This document shows, one piece after another, positions 1-8,336 of a stretch of DNA of 64,000 nt. The position numbers were made by a program, and so were the translations under genes. Source of the stretch: Alistipes excrementigallinarum. GTDB lineage: Bacteria > Bacteroidota > Bacteroidia > Bacteroidales > Rikenellaceae. The notes under the pieces are model-generated. The model worked only from the letters and a program-made list of their open reading frames with translations, was not told where the DNA came from and did no database searches. Each line of letters opens with the position of its first letter. The first letter of the stretch is position 1. The stretch covers positions 1 to 64,000 of the forward strand of contig DXIP01000020.1 in assembly GCA_019112825.1 (NCBI GenBank). Reading direction: 5' to 3'.

Positions 1-107
1 TCCCCACTAAAGGCCGACAGAGGCTTGTAATCCGCATATCCCGGTCGGCGCGCAATGGCCGTCACGCACACCAATACCGCCAACAAAAATATAATGCTCC
101 GTTTCAT
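1..107 (-). CDS. Small exported protein, tandem paralog, cut by window start
   Basis: This is only the N-terminal 35 codons; the rest lies left of the window. The visible residues start MKRSIIFLLAVLVC and form a signal peptide ending near the Ala-Arg at 19-20. They are almost identical to the start of the neighbouring gene at 219-749. Homology continues about 60 bases upstream of the start codon, so the coding region and its 5' flank were duplicated together with a 642-base period. No domain is recognisable. A function is not assigned; the protein is probably exported. Confidence 0.75.
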   Translation of the reverse strand, partial: MKRSIIFLLAVLVCVTAIARRPGYADYKPLSAFSG

Positions 108-218
108 AGCTTCATAGATTCGACTCTTCTACAAGATACGCATTATTCCCCGAATTACAAAGACGGGCGGCACTCTGAGGCACCGCCCGGAATCGTTCGA
201 AGCAGGGAATCTCATTCT

Positions 219-749
219 TCAATTTTCATCACTTTCATCCCAGTTGAACTGGACATCTTGCACCAGATAACGACCAATCACCTCCTTGTACTCCTCTTTC
301 CACGGCAGAAGTACCGTGCCCTTCTCTTTCAATTCGGGAATCGACCGGTGAATCGTCTCGTAGTCCGGCAAATCCTCGCGGTTTTCCACCTCCCACGGAA
401 AGATAAACATGCTGAACAACGAACACTTATTGAGCAATACGGCCCGCTCTTCTTTCAATTTGGCAACCGAATCACACGGGATAATATAAAGCCGAACATC
501 AGACAGGACATATCCATTGATGCACGTAAAATCCACCGACCGGATGGGTAATTCGAACCGGTCAAAAAGCTGCTGCAATGGGGCGTTGCAATTTGTTCCC
601 ATAGCATGAATTCCCCAGTTGTAATCCAGATAGGCAATCGTATCCCCGCCAAAGGCCGACAACGGCTTGTAGTCCGCATAACCGGGCTTGCGTGCAATGG
701 CCGTCATGCACACCAATACCGCCAATAAAAATATAATGCTCCGTTTCAT
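219..749 (-). CDS. Small exported protein of unknown function (tandem paralog)
   Basis: 176 residues. Residues 1-19 form a classic Sec signal peptide (MKRS followed by a hydrophobic core ending at TAIA). No lipobox cysteine follows, so a periplasmic or secreted product is likely. The mature part is mixed alpha/beta in character, with four cysteines, and ends in an acidic tail (NWDESDEN). I do not recognise a family. It lies just upstream, in the direction of transcription, of a second copy whose start is at the window edge. Both copies carry the same 5' flank, so each may be transcribed from its own promoter. The pair suggests recent duplication with divergence (about 88% identity over the visible 170 bases). 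Confidence 0.75.
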   Translation of the reverse strand: MKRSIIFLLAVLVCMTAIARKPGYADYKPLSAFGGDTIAYLDYNWGIHAMGTNCNAPLQQLFDRFELPIRSVDFTCINGYVLSDVRLYIIPCDSVAKLKEERAVLLNKCSLFSMFIFPWEVENREDLPDYETIHRSIPELKEKGTVLLPWKEEYKEVIGRYLVQDVQFNWDESDEN

Positions 750-908
750 AGCTCCATAGATTCGACTCCTCTACAAGATACGCATAATTCCCCAAATTAC
801 AAAAACGGCCGAACGCAAGTCTCCCTGCGCCAAGGCCGGCAGCGGGGCCCGCACGGAGGGCAATGCCGATTTTGGGGGCGCCGATGCCGATATTCCGATT
901 TATTTCCC

Positions 909-916
909 TAACTTTG
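909..916 (+). promoter_or_regulatory. Bacteroidota -7 box for the exonuclease gene
   Basis: TAACTTTG matches the TAnnTTTG consensus and ends 17 bases before the ATG at 934. No convincing -33 TTTG is seen at the usual spacing. Confidence 0.5.
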
Positions 917-933
917 TATGAATTTACAACTCG

Positions 934-1539
934 ATGAAGAACACGAATACATTTCAACCCAAAATCGGCAACGAAGAGACGGCGGCGCTGCCCGCCATCG
1001 AATACCCGGGCGAAATCCGCGTCATCGAGCAGGAGGAGGAGATTTCCGAAGCCTGCGCCTATCTGGCGGCCCATCCCGTCATCGGATTCGACACCGAAAC
1101 GCGTCCCTCGTTCCGTCAGGGCGTGACCTTCCGCGTCTCGCTGCTCCAGCTCTCCACCCCCGAACGCTGCTACCTCTTCCGCCTCAATCGGATTCCGCTC
1201 GCCGCCCCGCTGCTCCACCTGCTGGGGAGCGCAAAGGTGCAGAAGGTGGGAGCCGACGTGGCGGGCGACCTCCGTTCGCTGCGCCAGCTGCGCCACTTCC
1301 GCGACGGCGGCTTTGTCGACCTGCAGGCCATCGCCCCCGACTGGGGAATCGAGGAGAAGAGCCTCCGCAAACTCTCGGCCATCGTGCTGGGCAAACGGGT
1401 CTCGAAGGCGCAGCGGCTGAGCAACTGGGAGGCCGCCCAGCTGACCGACAAGCAGCTGCTCTACGCGGCAACCGATGCCTGGGTCTGCACCGAAATCTAC
1501 GACAAACTGCAACAAACGCCCCAAATCCGCAAAAAATAA
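934..1539 (+). CDS. 3'-5' exonuclease, DEDDy (RNase D / WRN-like)
   Basis: 201 residues: a single DnaQ-fold 3'-5' exonuclease domain with no HRDC or helicase domain. The DEDDy residues are visible: D53 and E55 in FDTET (motif I), D112 in ADVAGDL (motif II), and Y177/D181 in YAATDAW (motif III). Family members degrade RNA or DNA from the 3' end using two metal ions; the substrate here cannot be told from sequence. The ATG at 934 follows a TAnnTTTG promoter box. The methyltransferase gene starts only 8 bases after the stop, so the two are probably co-transcribed, which would fit an RNA-related role. Confidence 0.9.
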   Translation: MKNTNTFQPKIGNEETAALPAIEYPGEIRVIEQEEEISEACAYLAAHPVIGFDTETRPSFRQGVTFRVSLLQLSTPERCYLFRLNRIPLAAPLLHLLGSAKVQKVGADVAGDLRSLRQLRHFRDGGFVDLQAIAPDWGIEEKSLRKLSAIVLGKRVSKAQRLSNWEAAQLTDKQLLYAATDAWVCTEIYDKLQQTPQIRKK

Positions 1540-1546
1540 CCCCCGC

Positions 1547-2746
1547 ATGACACCTCAAGTATACCTGCGCCGCGGCAAGGAGGAATCGCTCCTCCGCCAC
1601 CATCCCTGGATTTTCTCGGGCGCCATCGACTACATCAAGGCCGAAGACGAGGCCGAGATTACGGAAGGCGCCCTGGTCGAAGTCTACACCCACGGCGGCG
1701 AATTCATCGCCCTGGGCCACTACCAAATCGGCTCCATCGCCGTGCGCGTGCTCTCGTTCGAGCGCTGCGCGATTGACGCCGCGTGGTGGCGCGGACGCAT
1801 CGCCTCGGCTCTCGACGTGCGCCGCACACTGGGGCTCACCGACGCCCCCGACACGACCTGCTACCGACTGGTGCACGGCGAGGGAGACTCGCTGCCGGGG
1901 CTCGTGGTGGACATCTACGGCACGACGGCCGTCGTCCAGTGCCACTCGGTGGGGATGTACCGTGCGCGGCTCGACGTGGCCGCCGCCCTGCGCGAGGTCT
2001 ACGGCTCGCAGCTCACGGCCATCTACGACAAGAGCTCGCAGACGGTCCCCTACAACGCCCGTCTGGGCGCCGTGGACGGCTACCTGTGGGGCAGCTCCGA
2101 CCACGAGACGCAGGTGGTGCTCGAGCATGGCGAGAAATTCCTGGTCAACTGGGAGCATGGGCAGAAGACGGGCTTCTTCCTCGACCAGCGCGAAAACCGC
2201 CAGCTGGTGAAGCGCTACGCCGCGGGCCGCACCGTGCTCAACACCTTCTGCTACACGGGCGGCTTCTCGGTCTACGCCCTCTCGGGCGGCGCGAAGGAGG
2301 TGGTGTCGGTCGACTCGTCGGAACGCGCCGTGGCACTGGCCGAGGAGAACGTGCGGCTTAACTTCGGGGCCGAGGCCAAACACACGGCCCTGGCGGCCGA
2401 CGCCGTGGAGTACCTGCGCGACATCGGCGACCGCTACGACCTGATAATACTCGACCCGCCCGCCTTCGCCAAGCACCACAAGGTGCTGGGCAACGCCATG
2501 CAGGGCTACAAGCGGCTCAACGCCCGGGCGCTGTCGCAAATCAAGAGCGGCGGCATCCTCTTCACCTTCTCCTGCTCGCAGGCCGTCTCGAAGGAGCTCT
2601 TCCGCACGACGGTCTTCTCGGCGGCGGCCATCGCGGGGCGCAAGGTGCGGATTCTGCACCAGCTGACCCAGCCGGCCGACCACCCCATCAACATCTACCA
2701 CCCCGAAGGCGAGTACCTCAAGGGGCTGGTGCTCTACGTCGAGTAG
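1547..2746 (+). CDS. Class I rRNA cytosine-C5 methyltransferase, RlmI-like
   Basis: 399 residues from the ATG at 1547; an in-frame ATG at 1475 lies inside the exonuclease gene and is rejected. An N-terminal PUA domain (about 1-80, beginning VYLRRGKEESLLRHHPWIFSGAI) is followed by an RlmI-type EEHEE linker and a Rossmann SAM-methyltransferase domain. Visible motifs are TFCYTGGFSVYAL (motif I), LIILDPPAFAK (motif IV, substrate site) and FSCSQAV with the cysteine expected for C5 chemistry. Family members methylate a cytosine of 23S rRNA using S-adenosylmethionine. It is probably the second gene of an operon with the exonuclease. The family is sure; the exact rRNA site is not. Confidence 0.9.
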   Translation: MTPQVYLRRGKEESLLRHHPWIFSGAIDYIKAEDEAEITEGALVEVYTHGGEFIALGHYQIGSIAVRVLSFERCAIDAAWWRGRIASALDVRRTLGLTDAPDTTCYRLVHGEGDSLPGLVVDIYGTTAVVQCHSVGMYRARLDVAAALREVYGSQLTAIYDKSSQTVPYNARLGAVDGYLWGSSDHETQVVLEHGEKFLVNWEHGQKTGFFLDQRENRQLVKRYAAGRTVLNTFCYTGGFSVYALSGGAKEVVSVDSSERAVALAEENVRLNFGAEAKHTALAADAVEYLRDIGDRYDLIILDPPAFAKHHKVLGNAMQGYKRLNARALSQIKSGGILFTFSCSQAVSKELFRTTVFSAAAIAGRKVRILHQLTQPADHPINIYHPEGEYLKGLVLYVE

Positions 2747-2775
2747 CAGCGGCCACGCCCCGACCGCCGAAAGGC

Positions 2776-3891
2776 ATGAATGCGATGAACGGAACGACCG
2801 ACAACAGCAAATCGAAGCTCCTGCGGCGGGGCTTTGCGGCATTTGCCGCAGCATCGGCACTGCTGCTTGCGGATGGCTGTGCCGACATCCGGCAGGCCAT
2901 CGACGATGCGCTGGGGGGCTGGACCAAGGAATACACACGAACCTACTCGCGCGAAATCGGCGCGATGATGGGTCCCCGTTACGATTCGCTCGCACTGGAG
3001 GGCCGCGGCATCCGCATCGGCGTGCTCGATGCCGGGTTCGGGTCGCTGCGCAGCGACCCGCGCACCCAAGGGCTCCGCATCATCGACTACCGCGACTTCA
3101 CGACCGGAGACACGACCGGATTCTTTCGCGACCCGATGGAGCACGGCCGGCAGGTCTGCATGAACATCGGCGGCCGCATGGGGAGCGACACGCTGCTCGG
3201 GCTGGCCCCCGCGAGCGAGTTCTGTCTGGCGAAAATCGACCTTCCCGACCGGGAGCCGCGCAGCGAGGAGGTGCGCATGATGCAGGGTATCGAGTGGCTG
3301 CTCGACAAGGGGGTGGACCTCATCACCTGCTCCATCAGCTACACCACCTTCGACGACTTCGACGGCTACACGCCCGGGCAGCTCGACGGCCGCAGTTCGC
3401 GGATTTCGCGCTTCCTCGACAGCATTCTGCGCGCTCATCCCCAGCTGCTCTTCATCCAGTGCGCCGGCAACGAGGGCAACAAGCCGTGGCGCCACATCGG
3501 CTTCCCGGGCGACGTGCGCGAGGCCGTCACGGTCGGCGCCGTCGACTGGGACGGTCAAACGCGCAGGGAGTACAGCAGCACGGGATGGCCCGAAGCTGGG
3601 TATATCAAGCCCGACGTGGTCGTCAGCGACTCGCCCCGCGGAACCTCCTTCTCGACGCCCGTCATTGCAGGGCTCTGCGCCGCGATGCTCCAGTACAACC
3701 GCGTGGAGCGCTCTACGCTGATTGCCGCGCTCCACGCCTCAGGCAGCCGGGCCGCGACGCCCGACTGCGAGGTGGGATACGGCATACCGCAGCTCGACCG
3801 TCTGGTCGAACTGCTCGCTCCGACCGACGCATCGGACTCCGCCGGCAGCAAAACCGACACGACGAACCAAACGATAAACAACCTGAAATGA
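2776..3891 (+). CDS. S8 family serine peptidase (subtilase), probable lipoprotein
   Basis: 371 residues. The N-terminus has a basic stretch, a hydrophobic segment (19-32) and a cysteine at 35 in a lipobox-like context (LADGC, imperfect because of Asp at -2), so envelope anchoring is likely. The catalytic triad of subtilases is visible: D85 (GVLDAGF), H123 (EHGRQV) and S291 (GTSFSTPV), with the oxyanion Asn in CAGNEG near 232. There is no obvious long propeptide, and the catalytic domain fills most of the protein. The stop overlaps the start of the downstream esterase gene by an ATGA, so the two are translationally coupled and may act on a common substrate (inference). Start could be Met1 or Met4. 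Confidence 0.9.
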   Translation: MNAMNGTTDNSKSKLLRRGFAAFAAASALLLADGCADIRQAIDDALGGWTKEYTRTYSREIGAMMGPRYDSLALEGRGIRIGVLDAGFGSLRSDPRTQGLRIIDYRDFTTGDTTGFFRDPMEHGRQVCMNIGGRMGSDTLLGLAPASEFCLAKIDLPDREPRSEEVRMMQGIEWLLDKGVDLITCSISYTTFDDFDGYTPGQLDGRSSRISRFLDSILRAHPQLLFIQCAGNEGNKPWRHIGFPGDVREAVTVGAVDWDGQTRREYSSTGWPEAGYIKPDVVVSDSPRGTSFSTPVIAGLCAAMLQYNRVERSTLIAALHASGSRAATPDCEVGYGIPQLDRLVELLAPTDASDSAGSKTDTTNQTINNLK

Positions 3892-4820
3892 GACGAATGC
3901 TGATGTTTGCGGCGATGCTGCTCTCCGCCGCACCGCTGACGGCCCAGAGCCGGCTTGAAACCTTCACGCTCCGCAGCGAGCTGCTCGGCGCCGAAAAGAG
4001 CTGCACAATCTACCTTCCCGACGGCTTCGACGCCGACCCGACGCGCCGCTATCCGGTGCTCTACCTGCTGCACGGCGCGAGCGACACCCACACCGCATGG
4101 AGCGAACCTACCAAGGGACAGATGCAGCAGATTCTTGACGAAGCCATCGCCGAGGGACGCTCTGTGAAGATGGTGGTCGTCATGCCCGACGCCTCGGGCG
4201 AGGACGAGAACCACACGGGACGCCACATGGGTTACTACAACGTTCCGGATTGGCCCTACGAGCGCTTCTTCTTCGAGGAGCTGATGCCCGCCGTCGAGCG
4301 CCGCTACCGCATCCGGAGCGAGAAGCAGAGCCGCGCCATTGCCGGCCTGTCGATGGGCGGAGGCGGCACGGCGACCTATGCCCAGCACCACCCCGAGCTC
4401 TTCAGCTCGGCCTGCCCGCTCAGCGCGGCGATGGAGCCGCGGCCGATTCCGGGCGACCCGAACGACTACGAACGTTCGCGCATCGAGAACAGTCCGCTGC
4501 GCTTCCTGCAGCAGATGACCGACGAGCAGGCTGCTGCGCTGCGCACCGTACGCTGGCGGGTCGACTGCGGCGACGACGACTTCCTCTGGCAAGGCAACAT
4601 CCGCTTCTACGAGCAGATGCGCCTGCACAACATTCCGCTCGAATACCGCATGCGCGACGGCGGCCACACGTGGCGCTACTGGCGCACGGCGCTGCCCGAG
4701 GTACTGACCTTTGTCAGCATCGGATTCGGGACGGAGTATAACGGCAACCGGGCGGGCCCGAAAGGCATCAGGTGCGCAGCATCGAAACGCAAGACCGCGA
4801 CGTCCCCCTTTACGGGGTAA
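3888..4820 (+). CDS. Secreted alpha/beta-hydrolase, esterase D / feruloyl-esterase-like
   Basis: 310 residues. A signal peptide spans 1-20 (cleavage after LTAQ). The esterase fold is indicated by YLLHGASD (near 59-66), the nucleophile elbow GLSMGGG with S155, the acidic CGDDDF cluster at 228-232, and H260 in DGGHTWRYW. This layout is that of the esterase D/XynZ/IroE group, which hydrolyse acyl, feruloyl or siderophore esters outside the cytoplasm. The last 30 or so residues past GFGTEY are not typical of the family and look like read-through into non-coding sequence. ATGA overlap with the subtilase gene indicates an operon. Substrate unknown. Confidence 0.88.
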   Translation: MRRMLMFAAMLLSAAPLTAQSRLETFTLRSELLGAEKSCTIYLPDGFDADPTRRYPVLYLLHGASDTHTAWSEPTKGQMQQILDEAIAEGRSVKMVVVMPDASGEDENHTGRHMGYYNVPDWPYERFFFEELMPAVERRYRIRSEKQSRAIAGLSMGGGGTATYAQHHPELFSSACPLSAAMEPRPIPGDPNDYERSRIENSPLRFLQQMTDEQAAALRTVRWRVDCGDDDFLWQGNIRFYEQMRLHNIPLEYRMRDGGHTWRYWRTALPEVLTFVSIGFGTEYNGNRAGPKGIRCAASKRKTATSPFTG

Positions 4821-4874
4821 CGTCGCCGACTGTCGTTAGGAGCGGAGCCCAAACAGAGCCCGCCGATACGGGAG

Positions 4875-5993
4875 CTACCGCACCCGCTCGTAGATGTAGA
4901 GCTCGTGCACCTCTCGGTCGTAGCCGGGATAGAAGCCGCGGACCATCCCCAGCACGATGCGCGAACCGCGGTTCGAGAGCACCACCAGCTCGCCCGTCGC
5001 CGGGTCGACCGTGAGCCCCTCGATTTCGCCCGCGCGGCGGAAGTCGTTCATCTCGCGGAAGGGAAGCACCGTCGTGCAGCTTCCGGCGCCGCGCAGGTCG
5101 GCCACATAGAGGTTGTCTGCCTCGTCCAGGTCGGCATCACCGTCGTCGGCCGAGAGGAGCATCTGCCCGCCGAGCATGAAGATGCCCTGCTGCCACTGCG
5201 GCACGGGACGCAGATGCACCCGGCGCAGATAGGCTCCCGTCCGCAGGTCGTACTCGTAGAGGTAGCGGCCGTCGACCCAGTCGGCCATCCAGACGCGGGC
5301 GCTGTCGCGGTCGACGGCAAGGCCGCACACCTCGACCTGACCCGATGCGGGTTCCCAGGCCATCGAGCGCTTCCAGCGAAGCGTCTGGGCGTCGTAGACC
5401 GCTATCTGGATGTGCTCGCCCACCCCGTCGTTGAAGGTCTCGATGCCGGCGTAGATTTCACCCCGCCAGACGTCGATGTCACCGATGTGGTTGGCCGGGA
5501 GGGGCAGCCCCTCGAAGGGCTTCTCGTTGGAGGCCACCAGTTCGCCCTGCTTCGTGTATTTGTAGAGCGCCGTGCTGCCCGAGACGTAGTAGTAGTTCGA
5601 GTCGGCGGCAACGCCCTGCCGCCCCTCGACCGGAATCACCCGCCGGAGCCGGTAGCAATCGCCCTCGCGCGGCACAGGCGGAACGGGCGGCAGAGGCTGC
5701 GTGGGCGGAACGGGAGGAACCGGAGAAACCGGCGGCACAGGTGCAACGGGCGGCAGAGGCTGCACGGGAGGAACCGGCGGAACGGGAGGAACGGGCTGAC
5801 CTGCAAGCGCGGGCGGTGCAGCGGATGCAGGCGGAACCGGCTTTCCCGTCTCGGGTTGAGGCGGAAGCGGACGGTCTACGGCAGGCTCAACAGCTTCCGG
5901 CTGAGGCGGAAGCGGACGCTCCGCCACGGGCTGTGCCGCCACCGCGCCCGAAAGCAACAGGGCGACAATGAGTATCTCTCTTTTCATGTTCAT
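4875..5993 (-). CDS. Secreted Pro-rich protein with SdiA/propeller-like C-terminal domain
   Basis: 372 residues from the ATG at 5993 (MNMKREILIV). A longer frame upstream adds 72 residues without a signal and is rejected. A signal peptide (about 1-20) is followed by a low-complexity region (about 21-110): first two copies of RPLPPQPE, then a run of PPVPPV/QPLPPV units. The rest (about 115-372) reads like a beta-propeller: repeated strands such as YYYVSGSTALYKY, IGDIDVWRGEIYAGIE, LAVDRDSARVWMADW and IEGLTVDPATGELVVLSNRG, resembling SMP-30/NHL-type repeats. The Pro-rich stretch could span the cell envelope or act as a stalk. It converges on the esterase gene. No enzymatic residues could be identified. 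Confidence 0.8.
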   Translation of the reverse strand: MNMKREILIVALLLSGAVAAQPVAERPLPPQPEAVEPAVDRPLPPQPETGKPVPPASAAPPALAGQPVPPVPPVPPVQPLPPVAPVPPVSPVPPVPPTQPLPPVPPVPREGDCYRLRRVIPVEGRQGVAADSNYYYVSGSTALYKYTKQGELVASNEKPFEGLPLPANHIGDIDVWRGEIYAGIETFNDGVGEHIQIAVYDAQTLRWKRSMAWEPASGQVEVCGLAVDRDSARVWMADWVDGRYLYEYDLRTGAYLRRVHLRPVPQWQQGIFMLGGQMLLSADDGDADLDEADNLYVADLRGAGSCTTVLPFREMNDFRRAGEIEGLTVDPATGELVVLSNRGSRIVLGMVRGFYPGYDREVHELYIYERVR

Positions 5994-6369
5994 GGTTATG
6001 GTTTTGTTTCGTGGTTGTTGACCGGGCAGGTTGCCTTTCTGCCCTCTGAATCCGACGGGCGAAGCATTTGCGCACCGAACGGCCCCGGGACCGCAACGGC
6101 AGACATTCCGCAACGACGGGCACCTCGCAACTGCAAGTTTTCTGCAACGGTGAGCCCGGCAACATCGGGCCGCCCCTTGCCGGGACGGGCCCTCCTCAAC
6201 GTCGGGCATCCGGCCGCGGCGCTTTCGCCCTCATCGAAGGACGGGACGACCGCGCCAAAGACGGGACAAAGGCGCCGAAAACGGAACGACCGGGCGGAAG
6301 GCGCTCTGAAGTCCTCCCCACCCGGTCGTTCTGCTCCGTCGGAGCCCGGCACACCAAGCTCCGCATCCG
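5994..6369. other. Non-coding gap between propeller gene and yidC
   Basis: GC-rich, with only shadow frames. It holds one inverted repeat, GAACGACCGGG at 6284-6294 and its exact complement at 6321-6331, with a 26-base loop. This could form the 3' hairpin of the leftward yidC transcript, although no U-run follows it. I see no promoter box. Confidence 0.4.
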
Positions 6370-8301
6370 TTACTTGCGCTTGGCGCGCTGCTGGGCCTCC
6401 TGCTGACGCAGAAGCTCCTCGTAGCGCTGCTGGAAGCGCGACTTCTTGCCGTTGGTATGCTTGGCGGCGTTGGCCTTCATGATGGCATGAATCTTCTCGT
6501 CGTCAATCATGCGGCGGATGAAGAAGGTCTGGCCGATGGTAATCAGGTTGGAGAGCAGGTAGTAGAAGCACAGACCGCTCGCGTAGCTGTTGAACCAGAG
6601 GAGCATCATCACCGGCATCAGGTAGACCATCATGAACTTCATGCCGGCCATCTGGGGCTGCGACGAAGCCGTCTGCTGGTAGTTGACGTAGGAGAAGATG
6701 AAGAGCGACACGGCCATCAGCAGCGCAAAGAGGCTGATATGGTCGCCGTAGAAGGGAATCGAGAAGGGCAGGTTGAGGATGCTGTCGTACGACGAGAGGT
6801 CGTCGGCCCAGAGGAACGACTCGCCACGCAGCTCAATCGATGCCGGGAAGAAGCGGAACATGGCGACCAGAATCGGGAGCTGAATCAGCATCGGGATGCA
6901 GCCGCCCATGGGGTTGATGCCCGCCTTGCGGTAGAGCTCCATCGTCGCCTGCTGGCGCTTCATGGCATCCTCCTTCTTGGGGTACTTCTTGGCCAGTTCG
7001 TCGACCTCGGGCTTGATGACGCGCATCTTGGCCGTCGAGACGTAGCTCTTGTAGGTGAGCGGCGAGATGACCAGCTTGATGAGCACCGCCAGAATCAGGA
7101 TGATGATGCCGAAGTTGGGGATGTAGTTGCGCAGGAAGTCGAAGACCGGAATCACGCACCAGCGGTTCACCCAGCCGAAGATGCCCCAGCCCAGCGGAAT
7201 GAGGCGCTCCATGTGAAGCGACTCACCCTCGGCGTCGGCCACCTTCTTCAGAATGGCGTACTTGTTGGGGCCGAAATAGAAGGCGAAGTCATACCCCTCG
7301 GTCTGCGCCGTATAGGGCACGGCCGTCTGCAGCGAGAAGTCCTTGAGCAGCTCGGAGCCCTCCTCGGCCGTGTCAAACGACATGTCGGCATACGACAGGT
7401 TCTCGGGGGCGATGAAGACCGACGAGAAGTACTGCTGCTTGAAGGCCACCCAGTTGACCGCCGTCGAGACCTTCTTGCTCTTATCCTTCTCGCTCATGCC
7501 CAGGTCCTCGATGGAGGATTCGCCCGGGAAGCGGTACGAGAGGGTCGTATACATGTTCTCGTTCTTGAAGCCCTTCTCGTTCTGGTAGGAGGAGTTCGAC
7601 CAGGTGATGCCGATGGAGGTCTGGTTGGCCATCTGCGGCGCCATGTTGACCAGCCGGACATCGAAGTCGACCAGATAGTCGCGCTCGGGCGTCTGCACGT
7701 CGTAGATGCGGTAGTCGTACTGCAGCCATGCATCCGCCGCCACGGGCAGCCGCATCGTGAGCAGCTGCGCGCCGTCATCGGTCCGCACGACGGAGTCGGC
7801 CTCGAAGAGGTAGTCAGTCGTGTTGACCGCCACGTTGTTCAGTCCGTTGCGGACGTAGAACGACAGGTCGAAGTTGGCCGTCGAGGGGTCGAAGAGCTTG
7901 ACCAGCTCGTTGCGCTCGCCGCGGGGTGCATAGCGGGTGTAGTCCTTGAGCGTCACATCGACAATCTGGCCGCCGCGCGTCGAGAAACGCACCGTCATCA
8001 CGTCGTTCTCGAGCGTGATGAAGTGCTCCTCGCCCTGGCGTGCCGCCGCGAGGTACTCGCCCAGGCCGGCCACTTGCCGCTCGTGCAGCGACAAGGTGTC
8101 GGCTGCCGAGGCGGCACCCTCCTCACCGGCTACGGCTGCGGCCACCTGCTCGGGGCGCGTCACGGCCGCCAGCGAATCCTGATAGGCCTCGTATTCGGCC
8201 AGTTCCTTCTTGTATTGTTCCTGCTCCTTGCCGCTGAAGTAGGCGAATCCCAGAAAGAGGACCGCAATGACGGCAATTCCCAAAAGTGATTTCTTATCCA
8301 T
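6370..8301 (-). CDS. yidC: Membrane protein insertase YidC
   Basis: 643 residues, in the normal range for Gram-negative YidC. Order: an N-terminal membrane anchor (about 4-22), a charged linker, the large periplasmic beta-sandwich domain (about 60-350), then the conserved insertase core with membrane segments starting at WCVIPVFDFLRNYIPNFG. Core motifs include the amphipathic coiled-coil hairpin (PEVDELAKKYPKKEDAMKRQQ) and NPMGGCIPMLIQLPIL. The C-terminus is basic and may contact the ribosome. It inserts inner-membrane proteins alone or with SecYEG. It follows pyrG by 35 bases on the same strand, a common Bacteroidota arrangement. Confidence 0.97.
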   Translation of the reverse strand: MDKKSLLGIAVIAVLFLGFAYFSGKEQEQYKKELAEYEAYQDSLAAVTRPEQVAAAVAGEEGAASAADTLSLHERQVAGLGEYLAAARQGEEHFITLENDVMTVRFSTRGGQIVDVTLKDYTRYAPRGERNELVKLFDPSTANFDLSFYVRNGLNNVAVNTTDYLFEADSVVRTDDGAQLLTMRLPVAADAWLQYDYRIYDVQTPERDYLVDFDVRLVNMAPQMANQTSIGITWSNSSYQNEKGFKNENMYTTLSYRFPGESSIEDLGMSEKDKSKKVSTAVNWVAFKQQYFSSVFIAPENLSYADMSFDTAEEGSELLKDFSLQTAVPYTAQTEGYDFAFYFGPNKYAILKKVADAEGESLHMERLIPLGWGIFGWVNRWCVIPVFDFLRNYIPNFGIIILILAVLIKLVISPLTYKSYVSTAKMRVIKPEVDELAKKYPKKEDAMKRQQATMELYRKAGINPMGGCIPMLIQLPILVAMFRFFPASIELRGESFLWADDLSSYDSILNLPFSIPFYGDHISLFALLMAVSLFIFSYVNYQQTASSQPQMAGMKFMMVYLMPVMMLLWFNSYASGLCFYYLLSNLITIGQTFFIRRMIDDEKIHAIMKANAAKHTNGKKSRFQQRYEELLRQQEAQQRAKRK

Positions 8302-8336
8302 CGAAACGTTTGTCTCTCGTTACTCAAAAGTCGTCG

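Larger units (their letters stand above)
1..812. repeat. Tandem duplication with 642-base period
   Basis: Bases 1-170 align with 643-812 at roughly 88% identity by eye. The repeat covers the 5' end of the exported-protein gene plus about 60 bases of 5' flank. The left copy extends beyond the window. Confidence 0.8.

Noticed and set aside
562..1548. Long open frame on the minus strand over the exonuclease gene, and similar long antisense frames opposite yidC, pyrG, nadE, nifJ, recQ and others
   Set aside because: These are mirror frames produced by GC-rich codon use. Their translations are Arg/Ala/His-rich, lack family motifs and conflict with well-supported genes on the other strand.
3294..3887. 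Upstream extension of the esterase frame
   Set aside because: It runs through the subtilase gene in another frame; the signal peptide beginning at 3888 defines the true start.
5996..6352. 118-codon minus-strand frame and 112-codon plus-strand frame between the propeller gene and yidC
   Set aside because: Both are Arg/Gly/Pro-rich shadows of a GC-rich spacer, with no start context or family motif.
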